From the NCBI RefSeq assembly GCF_001640365.1, contig NZ_LWMI01000007.1:310001-374000 (forward strand): DNA of 64,000 nucleotides. The letters are read 5' to 3'. Position 1 is the first letter of the stretch. The number at the start of each line of letters is the position of its first letter. The stretch is from Candidatus Arsenophonus triatominarum. GTDB taxonomy: Bacteria; Pseudomonadota; Gammaproteobacteria; Enterobacterales; Enterobacteriaceae. Under the pieces are notes generated by a model. That model was not told the DNA's origin. It made no database searches and saw nothing but the letters and a program-made list of their open reading frames with translations. Positions 1 to 8,995 of this stretch are shown in pieces. The position numbers were made by a program, and so were the translations under genes.

Positions 1-1
1 A

Positions 2-958
2 TTCATATTTCGTATGCCTTTACTCGAACCAAGTTCACCCATGTGTTTACAACCAGAACCTATCGCGGCACCACATAAACTACATGCACAAATTACTTTG
101 TGGGGTGGTAGAGCTAAGGGAGGGAGGAATCCATTACTTGAAAATGAAGAGTTAACCTACTTGCCGTGGCGATTATGGAAACAGCTATATGAAATCCAGC
201 ACGGTATTTCTCTGCCCTCTTCATCAATGCTATTCAAAACAATAATACCCTGGAAGCTGAAAATTCTTTTAGTCGATGATGTTGCCACTAACCTTGACAT
301 TATTAGCCAAATGCTAATTGAACTTGGCCAAATGGTTTATACTGCGGACAGTGGTAGAACAGCGCTTAATCTAGGTAAAAAACATATTTTTGATTTGGTA
401 TTAATGGATATACGGATACCCGATATTGATGGTTACCAGACGACTCGATTATGGCGTAAAAGTAATGTCATTCTGGATACTGAATGCCCAATTGTTGCAC
501 TTACCGCCAACGCTAATCCAAGCGAACATGAAAAAACCATATCATTAATGAACGGCTATTTGACTAAACCCGTGTCACTCGAGCAATTAGCTCAATGCAT
601 TGAGATGGCAGCCGAAATTCAGATCGATCGCGATATGCAACCTGAAGTTAACTGCGATAATGCTGAACCGATCATGAAATTTTCTGAAGACGAGTTTAAT
701 CAACGTCTAGCTCAGCACTTTTCTGATATGATCAAGCGTACTCAACATTGCTTACAAACGCATAATTGGGAAGATCTACGAAACATTTTACATAACATAA
801 AAGGTAGCGCAGCCCTTACCGGTTTTGAAAACATATCAAAAACTGCAGCAGAATTAGAAAAACGTCTCGAATCACAAGGACATTTTTCTAGCGATGAACT
901 TGAGGTGTTATTAATCGCACTAGAATATAATCAATCACTAATTCATCACGGCCCGTAA
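2..958 (+). CDS. hybrid sensor kinase, SsrA-like, C-terminal part (receiver + Hpt)
   Basis: Only the 3' part of the gene is in the window; the frame is open to the left edge. Numbering from the ATG at 14, the protein has a receiver domain at about residues 81-200 with the acidic pair D88-D89, phosphoacceptor D132 (LVLMDIRIPD), T164 and K185. A C-terminal Hpt domain follows, with the phosphorylatable His260 in HNIKGSA. This order matches phosphorelay hybrid kinases such as SsrA of Salmonella SPI-2. The SsrA assignment rests on the adjacent SsrB-like regulator and ssaRSTU genes, so BarA- or EvgS-type kinases remain possible. It converges on the regulator gene with only 13 bp between the stops, whereas ssrA and ssrB are co-directional in Salmonella. 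Confidence 0.75.
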   Translation, partial: FIFRMPLLEPSSPMCLQPEPIAAPHKLHAQITLWGGRAKGGRNPLLENEELTYLPWRLWKQLYEIQHGISLPSSSMLFKTIIPWKLKILLVDDVATNLDIISQMLIELGQMVYTADSGRTALNLGKKHIFDLVLMDIRIPDIDGYQTTRLWRKSNVILDTECPIVALTANANPSEHEKTISLMNGYLTKPVSLEQLAQCIEMAAEIQIDRDMQPEVNCDNAEPIMKFSEDEFNQRLAQHFSDMIKRTQHCLQTHNWEDLRNILHNIKGSAALTGFENISKTAAELEKRLESQGHFSSDELEVLLIALEYNQSLIHHGP

Positions 959-971
959 CAGGGCCAAGCTG

Positions 972-1616
972 TTAGAATCCCATTCTGTGCGCCCATTTCA
1001 TTAAATCTGCTACATTATGCGCATCGAGTTTCCTCATAATATTCATTCGATGAGTTTCGACTGTTTTCAAGCCGATTACTAATGCTTCAGCAATATCACG
1101 ATTACGCCTGCCCTCAAAAATAAGTTTAAGCACTTGTTTTTCCCTATGGGTTAATACCGGAATATCCCCATTTTCAACCCCTTTTAACGCAACAATTTTT
1201 GCTGCATCCAAATTAGGATCGATGAAAAACTTACCTCTACCGACACTTTTAATTGCCGCTATCAGTGTACTTTTAGAGCCATGTTTTAATACATAACCAT
1301 TAGCGCCAGCATCAAGGGCATCACGTGCTTTCCGTTCTTCTTCGGAAGCAGTCAATACAATTACCATTAATTTTGGCCAACGTTTTCTTAATTGGCGAAT
1401 AGCTTCAACGCCACTCATGCCAGGTAAACTAAGATCCATTATCACTAAGTCTGGCTGTAATTTTAAACATGCATCATACACACCAAGACCATCAGTAACA
1501 AATCCAACTAATTCCAGATCGGAGTAGGGGGCAAGACAGCTTTTTAAGCCATCAAAGATCAAGTCATGATCATCCACCACAACGATCTTGATTCGTTTCA
1601 AATCCCCAGTAATCAT
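972..1616 (-). CDS. ssrB: SsrB-like response regulator, NarL/LuxR family
   Basis: The 214-residue protein is a two-domain response regulator. The receiver has D15-D16, phosphoacceptor D61 (VIMDLSLPG), T89 and K111. The C-terminal LuxR-type helix-turn-helix (about 150-214) contains LTHREKQVLKLIFEG and KTVETHRMNIMRKL, both very close to Salmonella SsrB (212 aa). In Salmonella SsrB activates SPI-2 and its effectors. The gene lies 171 bp downstream of ssaU in the same direction, supporting a role in controlling this secretion system. A GGGGAAG Shine-Dalgarno lies just before the ATG. Its partner kinase would be the convergent SsrA-like protein; that pairing is inferred. Confidence 0.85.
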   Translation of the reverse strand: MITGDLKRIKIVVVDDHDLIFDGLKSCLAPYSDLELVGFVTDGLGVYDACLKLQPDLVIMDLSLPGMSGVEAIRQLRKRWPKLMVIVLTASEEERKARDALDAGANGYVLKHGSKSTLIAAIKSVGRGKFFIDPNLDAAKIVALKGVENGDIPVLTHREKQVLKLIFEGRRNRDIAEALVIGLKTVETHRMNIMRKLDAHNVADLMKWAHRMGF

Positions 1617-1787
1617 TTAACTTCCCCATCTTGGTTTTTGTCACACTTGATACTCTAAATTCATAACCTCAAGCGATGGAGGAAACTACTTTAACAAGTA
1701 AAAACAATGCAACTTATTATTCATTATAGTGCTTATCATTTCTACAACTAAAAGAGTGATAAGTTTCAATTTTTTATAAACAATTAA

Positions 1788-2837
1788 TCAATCATCGCTA
1801 TCGTAACGAAGATCCATTACTAAACGCAATAGCTCTGCAACCGGTTCAAACAAGCTCTCAGGGATTATTTGCCCCCTTTCTACTTGTTGAAATAGCGCAC
1901 GAGCCAATGGTATATTCTCAACCATTGGAATACCTGCTTTTTCAGCGAGTTTCACAATATGCAAAGCCATATTATCTTGAAATTTTTCAACAACTTGAGG
2001 TAATGGAGTAATGCCAGGTTGGTAATAAAGACAAACAACAATATGGGTTGGATTACGAACAATCACTGTCGATTTTCTTACATTTGCAACCACTGAATTA
2101 CTCGTTATTTCTCGTTGTATTTCACGACACTTTTGCTTAATTTGAGGATTACCTTCTGTGTCTTTAAACTCTTGCTTTGTATCCTCCTTCGACATTTTTA
2201 ACTCTTTCATAACATGATAATATTGAAATCCGTAATCTGCTATGGCAAATACAATATAACAAACTAAGAATCCTCCCCATAACCATTGAATTAACGTAAA
2301 GGTTACCATTACACCACAGTCAATACCACAAGTTGGCAAGTATTGAAATAGGTTTACATAATAATCTAATAAATAATAAAAAACTAATGTGAGCACAATA
2401 ACCTTTAAAATATTCTTTCCAAACTCAAATAGATTTTTCATCGAAAAAATCTGTTTAGCATTTTTGATTATATTCATCTTATTAAAACTAAATGCCAAAC
2501 TTTTATGCGCCCAAATTGGCCCAGTTTGAACTATACAGCTTAAGCAGATTGTGACAATTAATACCACCACCAGGCCAACCATAAAACGCAACAACAACAT
2601 TATAAAGGAACCAATAATTGTTTTAGCAGCAACTTCGATCGGTAAAGAAAGTGAGCGTACAGTTAAAATAACCAATTCACCAATCGCATTAAATAAAGCA
2701 TGTCCTTCAACAATTAAATAGCCGAGAATGACTGTCATTTTTAATACTGTCACTATTTCATTGCTTTTAATGACTTGTCCTTTTTTACGTGCCTCATTCA
2801 TCCGCTTTTGTGTGGGCTTTTCCGTTTTTTCAGCCAT
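1788..2837 (-). CDS. ssaU: type III secretion export switch protein SsaU (SctU)
   Basis: This is the inner-membrane autoprotease of the type III export apparatus (FlhB/YscU family), which switches substrate class after self-cleavage. The 349-residue product has four hydrophobic segments within the first 200 residues, a conserved cytoplasmic linker, and the autocleavage motif N262-P-T-H. Sequence blocks such as KMSKEDTKQEFKD and VERGQIIPESLFEPVAELLR follow Salmonella SsaU (352 aa) more than SpaS or YscU. I place the start at the internal ATG (MAEKTEKPTQ), which has GAGGAT upstream and matches the family N-terminus; a longer frame starts at 2855 but would overlap ssaT. It is the last gene of ssaR-S-T-U. 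Confidence 0.9.
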   Translation of the reverse strand: MAEKTEKPTQKRMNEARKKGQVIKSNEIVTVLKMTVILGYLIVEGHALFNAIGELVILTVRSLSLPIEVAAKTIIGSFIMLLLRFMVGLVVVLIVTICLSCIVQTGPIWAHKSLAFSFNKMNIIKNAKQIFSMKNLFEFGKNILKVIVLTLVFYYLLDYYVNLFQYLPTCGIDCGVMVTFTLIQWLWGGFLVCYIVFAIADYGFQYYHVMKELKMSKEDTKQEFKDTEGNPQIKQKCREIQREITSNSVVANVRKSTVIVRNPTHIVVCLYYQPGITPLPQVVEKFQDNMALHIVKLAEKAGIPMVENIPLARALFQQVERGQIIPESLFEPVAELLRLVMDLRYDSDD

Positions 2838-2842
2838 TAATA

Positions 2843-3625
2843 TCATCCTCGCCAAAGTTGGAATAAAGTTGAAATTTGTTTTTCAAATAGTTGGATCTTC
2901 ATAAAATAGTGATCAAATGCAAAAAACATACTCACCAAAAGAAGAAACACAACTAATACACTTTTAATTGGCATAGATAGAAAAAACACATTAAGCTGCT
3001 CTACCGAACGATTAATCAATCCTAATGCAACATCAACTAAAATCATTACCACTATGGCTGGCATTGCAAAACTCATACAGAGTTCTAACATCATATGCCA
3101 CTGTTGCTGAATGAATAGCAACATTGAAGCATTAAATGATAACGGTGCATTTGGCGGTAATACATTATAGGAATGGTAAAGCGCGGTAAGCAACGCATTG
3201 AAACCACCAGAAACCAAAAACAAGACACTTAATATTTGGGTAAATAACATGCCAAAAATTGAAGATTGTAACCCCATTAAAGGATTTAAGATGGTTGACA
3301 TCGAGGCGCCGCGCAACGTGTCAATAATAAATCCTGCCATATCAATAGCCCAAAAAGGAATAGCTGCACAAAAACCAAGCACTAATCCAATAAGCAATTC
3401 TTCACTGTATAGAAACACTATCTCTGTCACAGTCTGATGGGTGAAATCGATCGGCATGGTCTTGATTATCGGAGCGACGGGCAAAGCAAACACTAATACC
3501 AGGCTGTTACGAATCAAGCTACTACCCATTGCTCCCCCTTTAAACAGTGGCAATAATAGTAACATTCCTAGAGGTCGCATCATGCTCAATGCCAACCAAG
3601 GCACCATTTGCATTAGACTATTCAT
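2843..3625 (-). CDS. ssaT: type III secretion export apparatus protein SsaT (SctT)
   Basis: The 260-residue polytopic membrane protein belongs to the FliR/YscT/SctT family, part of the export gate complex with SctR and SctS. Landmarks shared with Salmonella SsaT (259 aa) are GFCAAIPFWAIDMAGFIIDTLRGA in the middle of the protein and ALGLINRSVEQLNVFFLSMPIKS near the end. Several long hydrophobic segments span the inner membrane. The ATG has AGAGGAT upstream. It lies 9 bp after ssaS and its TGA is 5 bp before the chosen ssaU start, as expected for one operon. Confidence 0.9.
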   Translation of the reverse strand: MNSLMQMVPWLALSMMRPLGMLLLLPLFKGGAMGSSLIRNSLVLVFALPVAPIIKTMPIDFTHQTVTEIVFLYSEELLIGLVLGFCAAIPFWAIDMAGFIIDTLRGASMSTILNPLMGLQSSIFGMLFTQILSVLFLVSGGFNALLTALYHSYNVLPPNAPLSFNASMLLFIQQQWHMMLELCMSFAMPAIVVMILVDVALGLINRSVEQLNVFFLSMPIKSVLVVFLLLVSMFFAFDHYFMKIQLFEKQISTLFQLWRG

Positions 3626-3634
3626 CTAATCCTC

Positions 3635-3895
3635 TTATTTACCTATTTGATCAAAAGATAAAATAGCGTAGTTAAGTAGCGCACTCCCCATCCAGTGATA
3701 ACTTACCGCCAAGGTAATACATACAGCCACTAATTTAATCAGAAATTGCAATGTCTGGTCTTGGATTTGTGTGAGCGCTTGTAATATACTCACTAATAAC
3801 CCAGTGACTGATGCTACTATTACAATCGGTAATGAAAGCAGCAGCACAATCCATAACAACTCCGAAGTAAAATGAATTATGGTGGACTCATTCAT
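3635..3895 (-). CDS. ssaS: type III secretion export apparatus protein SsaS (SctS)
   Basis: A small 86-residue protein of the FliQ/YscS/SctS family with two transmembrane helices. The conserved block ALTQIQDQTLQFLIKL around residues 39-54 is characteristic, and its length matches Salmonella SsaS (88 aa). It assembles with SctR and SctT into the entry channel of the export gate. Its ATG overlaps the ssaR stop codon (ATGA), implying translational coupling. Confidence 0.92.
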   Translation of the reverse strand: MNESTIIHFTSELLWIVLLLSLPIVIVASVTGLLVSILQALTQIQDQTLQFLIKLVAVCITLAVSYHWMGSALLNYAILSFDQIGK

Positions 3896-4542
3896 GAAAA
3901 AGACACCATCAATTGACCAATAAGTTTGTCCCAGCCTCCCATCAAAATAAAAATTAATAATTTAAAGGGAAGCGCTATTGTCATTGGCGAAACCATCATC
4001 ATTCCCATTGCTAATAAAACATTAGAAACAATAAGATCGATCGCAACAAACGGGAGATAAATCAAAAAACCAATTTTAAAGGCTGCAATAAGTTGACTCA
4101 TGGTAAATGCAGGAACCATGACTAATAAAGAGTCAGGAGATAATGAAGTTTGATATTGTTTAGGCCAAATTTTATAGCCTATTTGAGTAAAAAATTTAAC
4201 TTGTTCTTCGCTGGTATTTTTTTTCAAAAAATCTTTATATGGCGCAATAACTGATGAATTTATTTGTTCCAAAGAATCAACAGAATTCCAATCAATCGGC
4301 TGGGCTTTAATATTATCATGAATTCCAAAACCAACTGGTGCCATCGTAAATAAAGTCAATATTAATGCCAAACCATAAATAGCCATATTAGGCGGAATTT
4401 GCTGTATGCCTAACGCATTGCGTAACATTGATAAAACAATCGAAATTTTTAAAAATGAAGTTCCCATTACCACAAACAAAGGCATTATGGATAAACAAAA
4501 AAGCACTACAATTAATTGCATCGGATTATTAAATAACGACAT
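3892..4542 (-). CDS. ssaR: type III secretion export apparatus protein SsaR (SctR)
   Basis: The 216-residue polytopic protein belongs to the FliP/YscR/SctR family. Family hallmarks are MGTSFLKISIVLSMLRNALG near the N-terminus and LIVSNVLLAMGMMMVSPM followed by PFKLLIFIL near the C-terminus, as in Salmonella SsaR (215 aa). It forms the core of the export gate. A strong GGAGGT lies before the ATG. It is the first gene of the ssaRSTU set here; ssaQ, which normally precedes it in SPI-2, is absent within the 690 bp upstream. Confidence 0.92.
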   Translation of the reverse strand: MSLFNNPMQLIVVLFCLSIMPLFVVMGTSFLKISIVLSMLRNALGIQQIPPNMAIYGLALILTLFTMAPVGFGIHDNIKAQPIDWNSVDSLEQINSSVIAPYKDFLKKNTSEEQVKFFTQIGYKIWPKQYQTSLSPDSLLVMVPAFTMSQLIAAFKIGFLIYLPFVAIDLIVSNVLLAMGMMMVSPMTIALPFKLLIFILMGGWDKLIGQLMVSFS

Positions 4543-5234
4543 AATACCTCCACTAACTCTATAGAAATAGAGTATCCATGGTACGATGAAGCGAAAATAT
4601 CCGGTAAATACCAGAGAATAGTTAAAGAAAAAATAACTGTTTTATAAAATTTTTGAAGACTATTTGCCTCAATGAATGATAATTATTTACCATAATTTAT
4701 CTAAAATGATATATATTTTTCATTAATTTGTTAAATAACATACTGGTTATGAACAATAAAGTCCAAATATATTTTATTGAATAATAAAAAAACATACTTT
4801 AAGTTTATTTTTAACATAAATATAAACTTTATTTTCTGTAACAAAATGAAATTGCAAATTATTTTAAAATAAAGTTCCTTATAAACTTATAGTCAATTTT
4901 TATTATTTTCGCATTTTTAAACACAACCATTTAATTTTTTTTGATCAGAGCGCTATTTTATATTGTTAATTTGTTATATAACAACAGAATTATTTTACTG
5001 AAAACGCCTTTATCATTATAAAAATGATATTAAGAACATTTATATTTGATGCAAACGCTTACTTAATCGATTTCAGCAAAATTTTTCTCTGTTTTTATCT
5101 TTGAAATAAAATTTTATAAAATCTCAGTAGTTTACTGGATATAACTGTATAAATTCAGCTGCTAACTTCACTTTGCTATACCATGGAGTAAAGTTGTTTA
5201 TTAAGAAAAATAAATTATAACTAGGGAAATTATA
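4543..5234. other. very AT-rich intergenic region between ssaR and a divergent broken gene
   Basis: About 690 bp with no convincing open frame on either strand and a base composition even more AT-rich than the neighbouring genes. It separates ssaR (minus) from a broken plus-strand gene, so it should contain the promoter of the ssaRSTU operon. AT-rich silenced promoters bound by H-NS and activated by SsrB are typical of SPI-2. I see no identifiable site and no recognisable remnant of ssaQ. Confidence 0.5.
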
Positions 5235-6333
5235 ATGTCATTTATTCTTTCAACACCAAATAATCCCTTAGCAATCAATGACTCCAGACTTAATACAGTT
5301 AAAGAAACTAAAGAATAGTCATTAAAATACAAAGGGAAAATTAATGTTCATAAAAAAAGCAATAAATCTATCAATAATATTAATCTAATCACGATTGATA
5401 CAGATAATGCATTATAAGGGATTTTTAAAATTAGAACCATCTGTTTTAAAAAAATAAATTAAAATTATCTGGACAAACTGAAACATTTATTATCAATAAC
5501 ATACTGACTGATCAAATAAATATTTCAGACAACAATCCAATCGAAGAAATAGCAAAACTGGATGCTGAAATCACGCATACCAGTATGCCACGAGTTTCGC
5601 ACAGGCATATAAAATTCCAGAAATGGCAAAAGCAATGGTTAATTTGCAAGTTACTAAAACGTATAAATTTGTTTAAATTACAATAAGTTGCTTTTAATTT
5701 ATAAGATTTTGTCTATTTATATATTATGCTGAATTAAACTTAAAAATAGAGCGTTTTTTTTATTGGTGCGAAACTCGTGTATGCTAACTTTCAAAGTTTG
5801 ACCAACTTAGTTTCGTTATCAGAAGAGCTGGCTAATATGTATCATCAGATATATTTACAAAAGGCCAGAGAGATAAAAAAAGTAGAAGACATTAAATTAG
5901 AAGCAATAATAGAAAAGCAAAATATTAATGAACTAAAAAATTATTTACAAAAACTACATAGTTATAATAGAAAATCACAAGGAATAATTATTCATAATTT
6001 GGAACTATTACCGACCCCATTAGGGAAAACATTACCATTATTAAAGATGCTATTATAGAAGCAAGTTGCCCACCTAAAAATATATTTACTCGATTAACTA
6101 AATTCATTTTTCCCAAGTGGTATGAGCAGCAGCAAAAAGAGATATTGAGCTATGAAATGAAAATCGGGAAATTGCATAATTTAGTTTTACGTCTGCAAAA
6201 AATAAAAGGCTTCGAAGATGTTGCTGGCGCTGCTTGGTTACACGCAATGGTGCGCCAACTATTTCTGCAAGCAACCCCAAAGCCTTATCCATTTGATCCG
6301 TTAAAATTGCTTTCACCTGAACATCGGTTGTAG
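5235..6333 (+). pseudogene. broken unidentified gene next to the T3SS locus, split by a MITE
   Basis: A reading frame begins at ATG 5235 behind AGGGAAAT and stops after 27 codons. In-frame pieces continue afterwards (for example EEIAKLDAEITH, near 5540-5580), are cut by a MITE with a TATGC duplication, then resume as LTNLVSLSEELANMYHQIYL and related text to 6000. One frameshift near 6000 (a lost G) leads into GTITDPIRENITIIKDAII and on to PFDPLKLLSPEHRL, ending at TAG 6333. The reconstructed product would be about 300 residues, largely helical and charged. I do not recognise it. Its position, divergent from ssaR, suggests a secreted effector, translocator or chaperone-linked protein, but this is only inferred from context. 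Confidence 0.6.
5589..5779. mobile_element. MITE copy A (IS701-like TIRs), inserted in the broken T3SS-linked gene
   Basis: A 191-bp non-coding element bounded by the 14-bp inverted repeat CACGAGTTTCGCAC. The interior is AT-rich and shared almost base for base with seven other copies in the window. It is flanked on both sides by TATGC, a 5-bp target duplication, so it arose by clean transposition. The start codon of a short apparent frame at 5777 lies inside its end and is an artefact of insertion. Confidence 0.9.
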
Positions 6334-6492
6334 TGCAAAAAATTGAAAATATGGGGAATTACCTCTTAATTATGCTTGTTGCTAGTGAACATCTAAATAA
6401 GTAGGGCTACAAACTTTCTGTGTTAATACAAAATTTATTGAAGATTTTTAAAATTGGCGGATATCCCAACTCAACCCAGAATGAGATATCTC
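6334..6492. other. intergenic remnant, no gene seen
   Basis: The stretch between the broken T3SS-linked gene and the left end of the first IS701-like element holds no convincing reading frame, RNA gene or repeat. Confidence 0.4.
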
Positions 6493-6630
6493 CACGAGTT
6501 TCGCAATCTCCAAAAAAGAAGTATAAAGTTCAAAACAAGAAAAAATTAGGGTGTTCATATTTTGTCCGGTTATCCATGCATTAAAAATACCTACACGAGT
6601 TTCGCACCAATAAAAAAACGCTCTATTTTT

Positions 6631-7650
6631 AACCTGAGTTCGGGATAAGCATTATCAATTATGCTTGAAGATATGTTCCTGCCACCGGTATCTTTGGTTT
6701 AGATGGAATTAAACAATATGCAACCCGCCCTGCTAATAAATTCACTACAAAGTTAGCAGGAGAGCGGTGCCGCGTATGCTCTATCTGACAAAGATTTTTT
6801 AACTCATCAAATACCGTTTCAATGACAGAACGATGACGCAAGATGGCTTTGTCGAAACAAGTCTGTTCAACAGGCTTCATTTTCTTCTTGATATTCGTTA
6901 TAAGGTTAATTCCTATTGTTTTCAGTTGCTGTTTCAGTGAAGCCGATAAATACCTTTTATCCGCATACAAATAACCAGAAAGATCTTTTATCAGCTCAAG
7001 TAATGGTTTCCGATCATCTGTGTTTCCTGGTGTAAGTCGAAAACTGAGTATTTCCCCCAAATGATTGATAATTACATGAAGTTTGAAACCAAAGAACCAA
7101 CCTGTTGAGGTTTTTCCTCGTTCAGCTATCCCATCGAAGACTTTATGCCGGCGGATCCGTAAGTTATCACACACAGCTATCGGAGTAGAATCGGCAACCG
7201 ACAGACCCGTGCACTTTCCCTTAATTGACTCACACAGTGCCGTTAAAGCTAAGGCACTGAGCGGAAGTAACTCTACGCAGCGTGAATATGATGGCAAGTT
7301 AGGAAATTCCTTCCTGAGATATAAACGGACATAATAGAGATAAAATACCTTGAATTGTCTGAATCGGAGTTGATGAAACAAAACAACCAGTGTCATCATT
7401 TCAGCCAATGAAAACTGAGTAGACCGTCTACGACGCTTACTACCGTTATTCAGCAAAATTTCATGCATTTTTGGCTCGAAGTCTTTACAAAAATCATCCA
7501 TCAGGCAATAAAGTTCAGTAAGATTTTCCATCATTGTTTAACAATGCTCTACTCTTTAACCAGATTGTTAGAGTATTTTAACGAAATATGCGCATTCAAC
7601 TATTTGAATAGCAAGACTTTCTACTTTATTTCTTATCCCGAACTCAGGTT
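6631..7650 (-). mobile_element. IS982-family element copy A, complete
   Basis: The 1020-bp element has perfect 19-bp terminal inverted repeats AACCTGAGTTCGGGATAAG and is flanked by a direct ATTTTT duplication (6625-6630 and 7651-7656) within the MITE. One transposase gene fills most of it on the minus strand. It is the only intact IS982-type copy in the window; a second copy at 21995-24778 is split by IS630 insertions. Confidence 0.92.
6659..7534 (-). CDS. IS982-family transposase
   Basis: A 291-residue DDE transposase. The first catalytic aspartate lies in LSVADSTPIAVCDNLR, the second in the DLSGYLYADKRYLS region, and the C-terminal part holds [15 protein letters not shown] with the catalytic Glu. 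Length and motif order fit the IS982 family. The frame spans the element with no interruption, so the protein may be functional. One difference from the related copy is R for G in ADKRYLS, next to the second catalytic aspartate, which could weaken activity. Confidence 0.88.
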   Translation of the reverse strand: MMENLTELYCLMDDFCKDFEPKMHEILLNNGSKRRRRSTQFSLAEMMTLVVLFHQLRFRQFKVFYLYYVRLYLRKEFPNLPSYSRCVELLPLSALALTALCESIKGKCTGLSVADSTPIAVCDNLRIRRHKVFDGIAERGKTSTGWFFGFKLHVIINHLGEILSFRLTPGNTDDRKPLLELIKDLSGYLYADKRYLSASLKQQLKTIGINLITNIKKKMKPVEQTCFDKAILRHRSVIETVFDELKNLCQIEHTRHRSPANFVVNLLAGRVAYCLIPSKPKIPVAGTYLQA

Positions 7651-8495
7651 ATTTTTAAGTTTAATTCAGCATAATATATAAATAGACAAAATCTTATAAA
7701 TTAAAAGCAACTTACTTATAATTTAAACAAATTTATACGTTTTAGTAACTTGCAAATTAACCATTGCTTTTAAGCCATTTCTAGAATTTTATATGCCTGT
7801 GCGAAACTCGTGCTAAAGACTTATGGCGATTAGTTCAACCTTCTATAGACAAAAAAAGCCCTTGCGTACTAATTGCCGATGATACATTGATTGCCAAAAC
7901 ACGTAGTAAAAAAATAGAGATGGTCCATTATCAATATTCAGGTAATGAACATGATGTTATTGCTGGCATAGGTTTAGTTAATTTACTTTGGCATAATCTA
8001 ACAACTGTTGAATCAATTCCTATTGATTATCGTATTTATGATAAAGATTCCGATGAAAAAACAAAAAACACGCACTTTTCCGAAATGCTCGCTCTTGCTA
8101 AAAAAAGAGGGATCAAGCCTGAAGCGGTAGCGATGGATGCCTGGTATTCTAGCCTGGATAATCTGAAATCAATTCGCTCTCATGGTTGGGTCTGGGTAAC
8201 CACGCTGAGGAAAAACAGGATTGTTAACCATAACAAACAACTGAACAAGTTAGACATCTCAGAAGAAGGAACTCCAATACACTTACGAGGTTATGGTTGG
8301 GTGACTGTTTTCAAATTTATAGCCAAAAACGGCCGTATTGATTACATAGTAACAAACAAAGACAACCCCACCCGTCAATACGTCAAATCTATCATGGATG
8401 CTCGTTGGTCTGTTGAAGTTTATCATCGAGAAGTTAAACAAAATTGTGGTATTGAACGCTGTCAGGCTCGCACGAGCCGAGCGCAAAGAAATCAT

Positions 8496-8688
8496 CACGA
8501 GTTTCGCACAGGCATATAAAATTCCAGAAATGGCTTAAAAGCAATGGTTAATTTGCAAGTTACTAAAACGTATAAATTTGTTTAAATTATAAGTAAGTTG
8601 CTTTTAATTTATAAGATTTTGTCTATTTATATATTATGCTGAATTAAACTTAAAAATAGAGCGTTTTTTTATTGGTGCGAAACTCGTG
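8496..8688. mobile_element. MITE copy C, inside the IS701-like transposase gene
   Basis: A 193-bp MITE with both 14-bp termini, flanked by perfect 5-bp direct repeats ATCAT (8491-8495 and 8689-8693). Removing the element and one repeat restores the transposase reading frame exactly. The MITE has thus inserted into a copy of the element that carries the same terminal repeats. Confidence 0.93.
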
Positions 8689-8938
8689 ATCATATTTTTC
8701 TCGCTATTTCTGCGTGGTTTGAACAACATAAATGTCGTATATCTGAAAAAATGACCCTTTATCAACAAAATTGGGACGTAATCAAAAATGCTATTACTGA
8801 GCACATCCGTGTTTTATTAGCGTACCCAAATTAGTTTTGTGCGAAACTCGTGTATCTGACAGCCAGCGACCAAAGCTTGCCTGAAGTAGATAGATGATTG
8901 CTTTTTAAGCACTTAACGTCATTGGTGAACAATAACAG

Positions 8939-8966
8939 TTGCGCCTGACGGGATGACAAGTATAAT
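8939..8966 (+). promoter_or_regulatory. leuX promoter
   Basis: A -35 box TTGCGC (8939-8944) and a consensus -10 box TATAAT (8961-8966), separated by 16 bp and followed by a GC-rich discriminator (AGCGCCG). A GC-rich discriminator is typical of stringently controlled stable-RNA promoters. The tRNA begins 29 bp after the -10 box. Confidence 0.75.
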
Positions 8967-8995
8967 AGCGCCGTTTTCCGCGATTCTCCCTCAAT

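Larger units (their letters stand above)
6594..7812. mobile_element. MITE copy B, itself carrying an IS982-type element
   Basis: Outer parts 6594-6630 and 7651-7812 together make one MITE of the same family, with CACGAGTTTCGCAC at both ends. An IS982-type element is inserted at an ATTTTT target inside it. No convincing target duplication flanks this MITE, and about 115 bp of the host IS701-like element are missing at the site. This suggests a deletion or recombination event rather than a simple insertion. Confidence 0.85.
6552..8834 (+). pseudogene. IS701-like transposase, copy 1, interrupted by two MITEs
   Basis: The coding sequence of a DDE transposase can be followed from about 6552 (true start not determined) through MITE B to a continuous frame at about 7815-8495. 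This holds the catalytic-region text DDTLIAKTRSKKIEMVHYQY and AMDAWYSSLDNLKSIRSHGW. MITE C interrupts it after AQRNH; after removal of the MITE and its ATCAT duplication, the frame continues IFLAISAWFEQHK to TAG 8834, exactly as in copy 2. About 115 bp near the N-terminus are deleted at MITE B, so the gene is inactive. Confidence 0.8.
6493..8852 (+). mobile_element. IS701-like element copy 1, cut by two MITEs
   Basis: The ends read CACGAGTTTCGCA (left) and the complement of CACGAGTTTCGCAC (right). TATCT flanks both ends, with one extra C at the left junction. Compared with the second copy (11722-12786), the left part matches up to about 6593. MITE B then interrupts it, about 115 bp of element sequence are missing, and the transposase frame resumes at 7813. 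MITE C interrupts it again at 8496. The element is therefore dead. Family assignment (IS701-like DDE) is from the motif DDT..AK....IEMVHYQY and the overall layout. Confidence 0.8.

Noticed and set aside
5777-6058. A separate 93-residue gene starting at 5777
   Set aside because: The start codon lies in the MITE end, and the frame is the middle part of the broken gene spanning 5235-6333.
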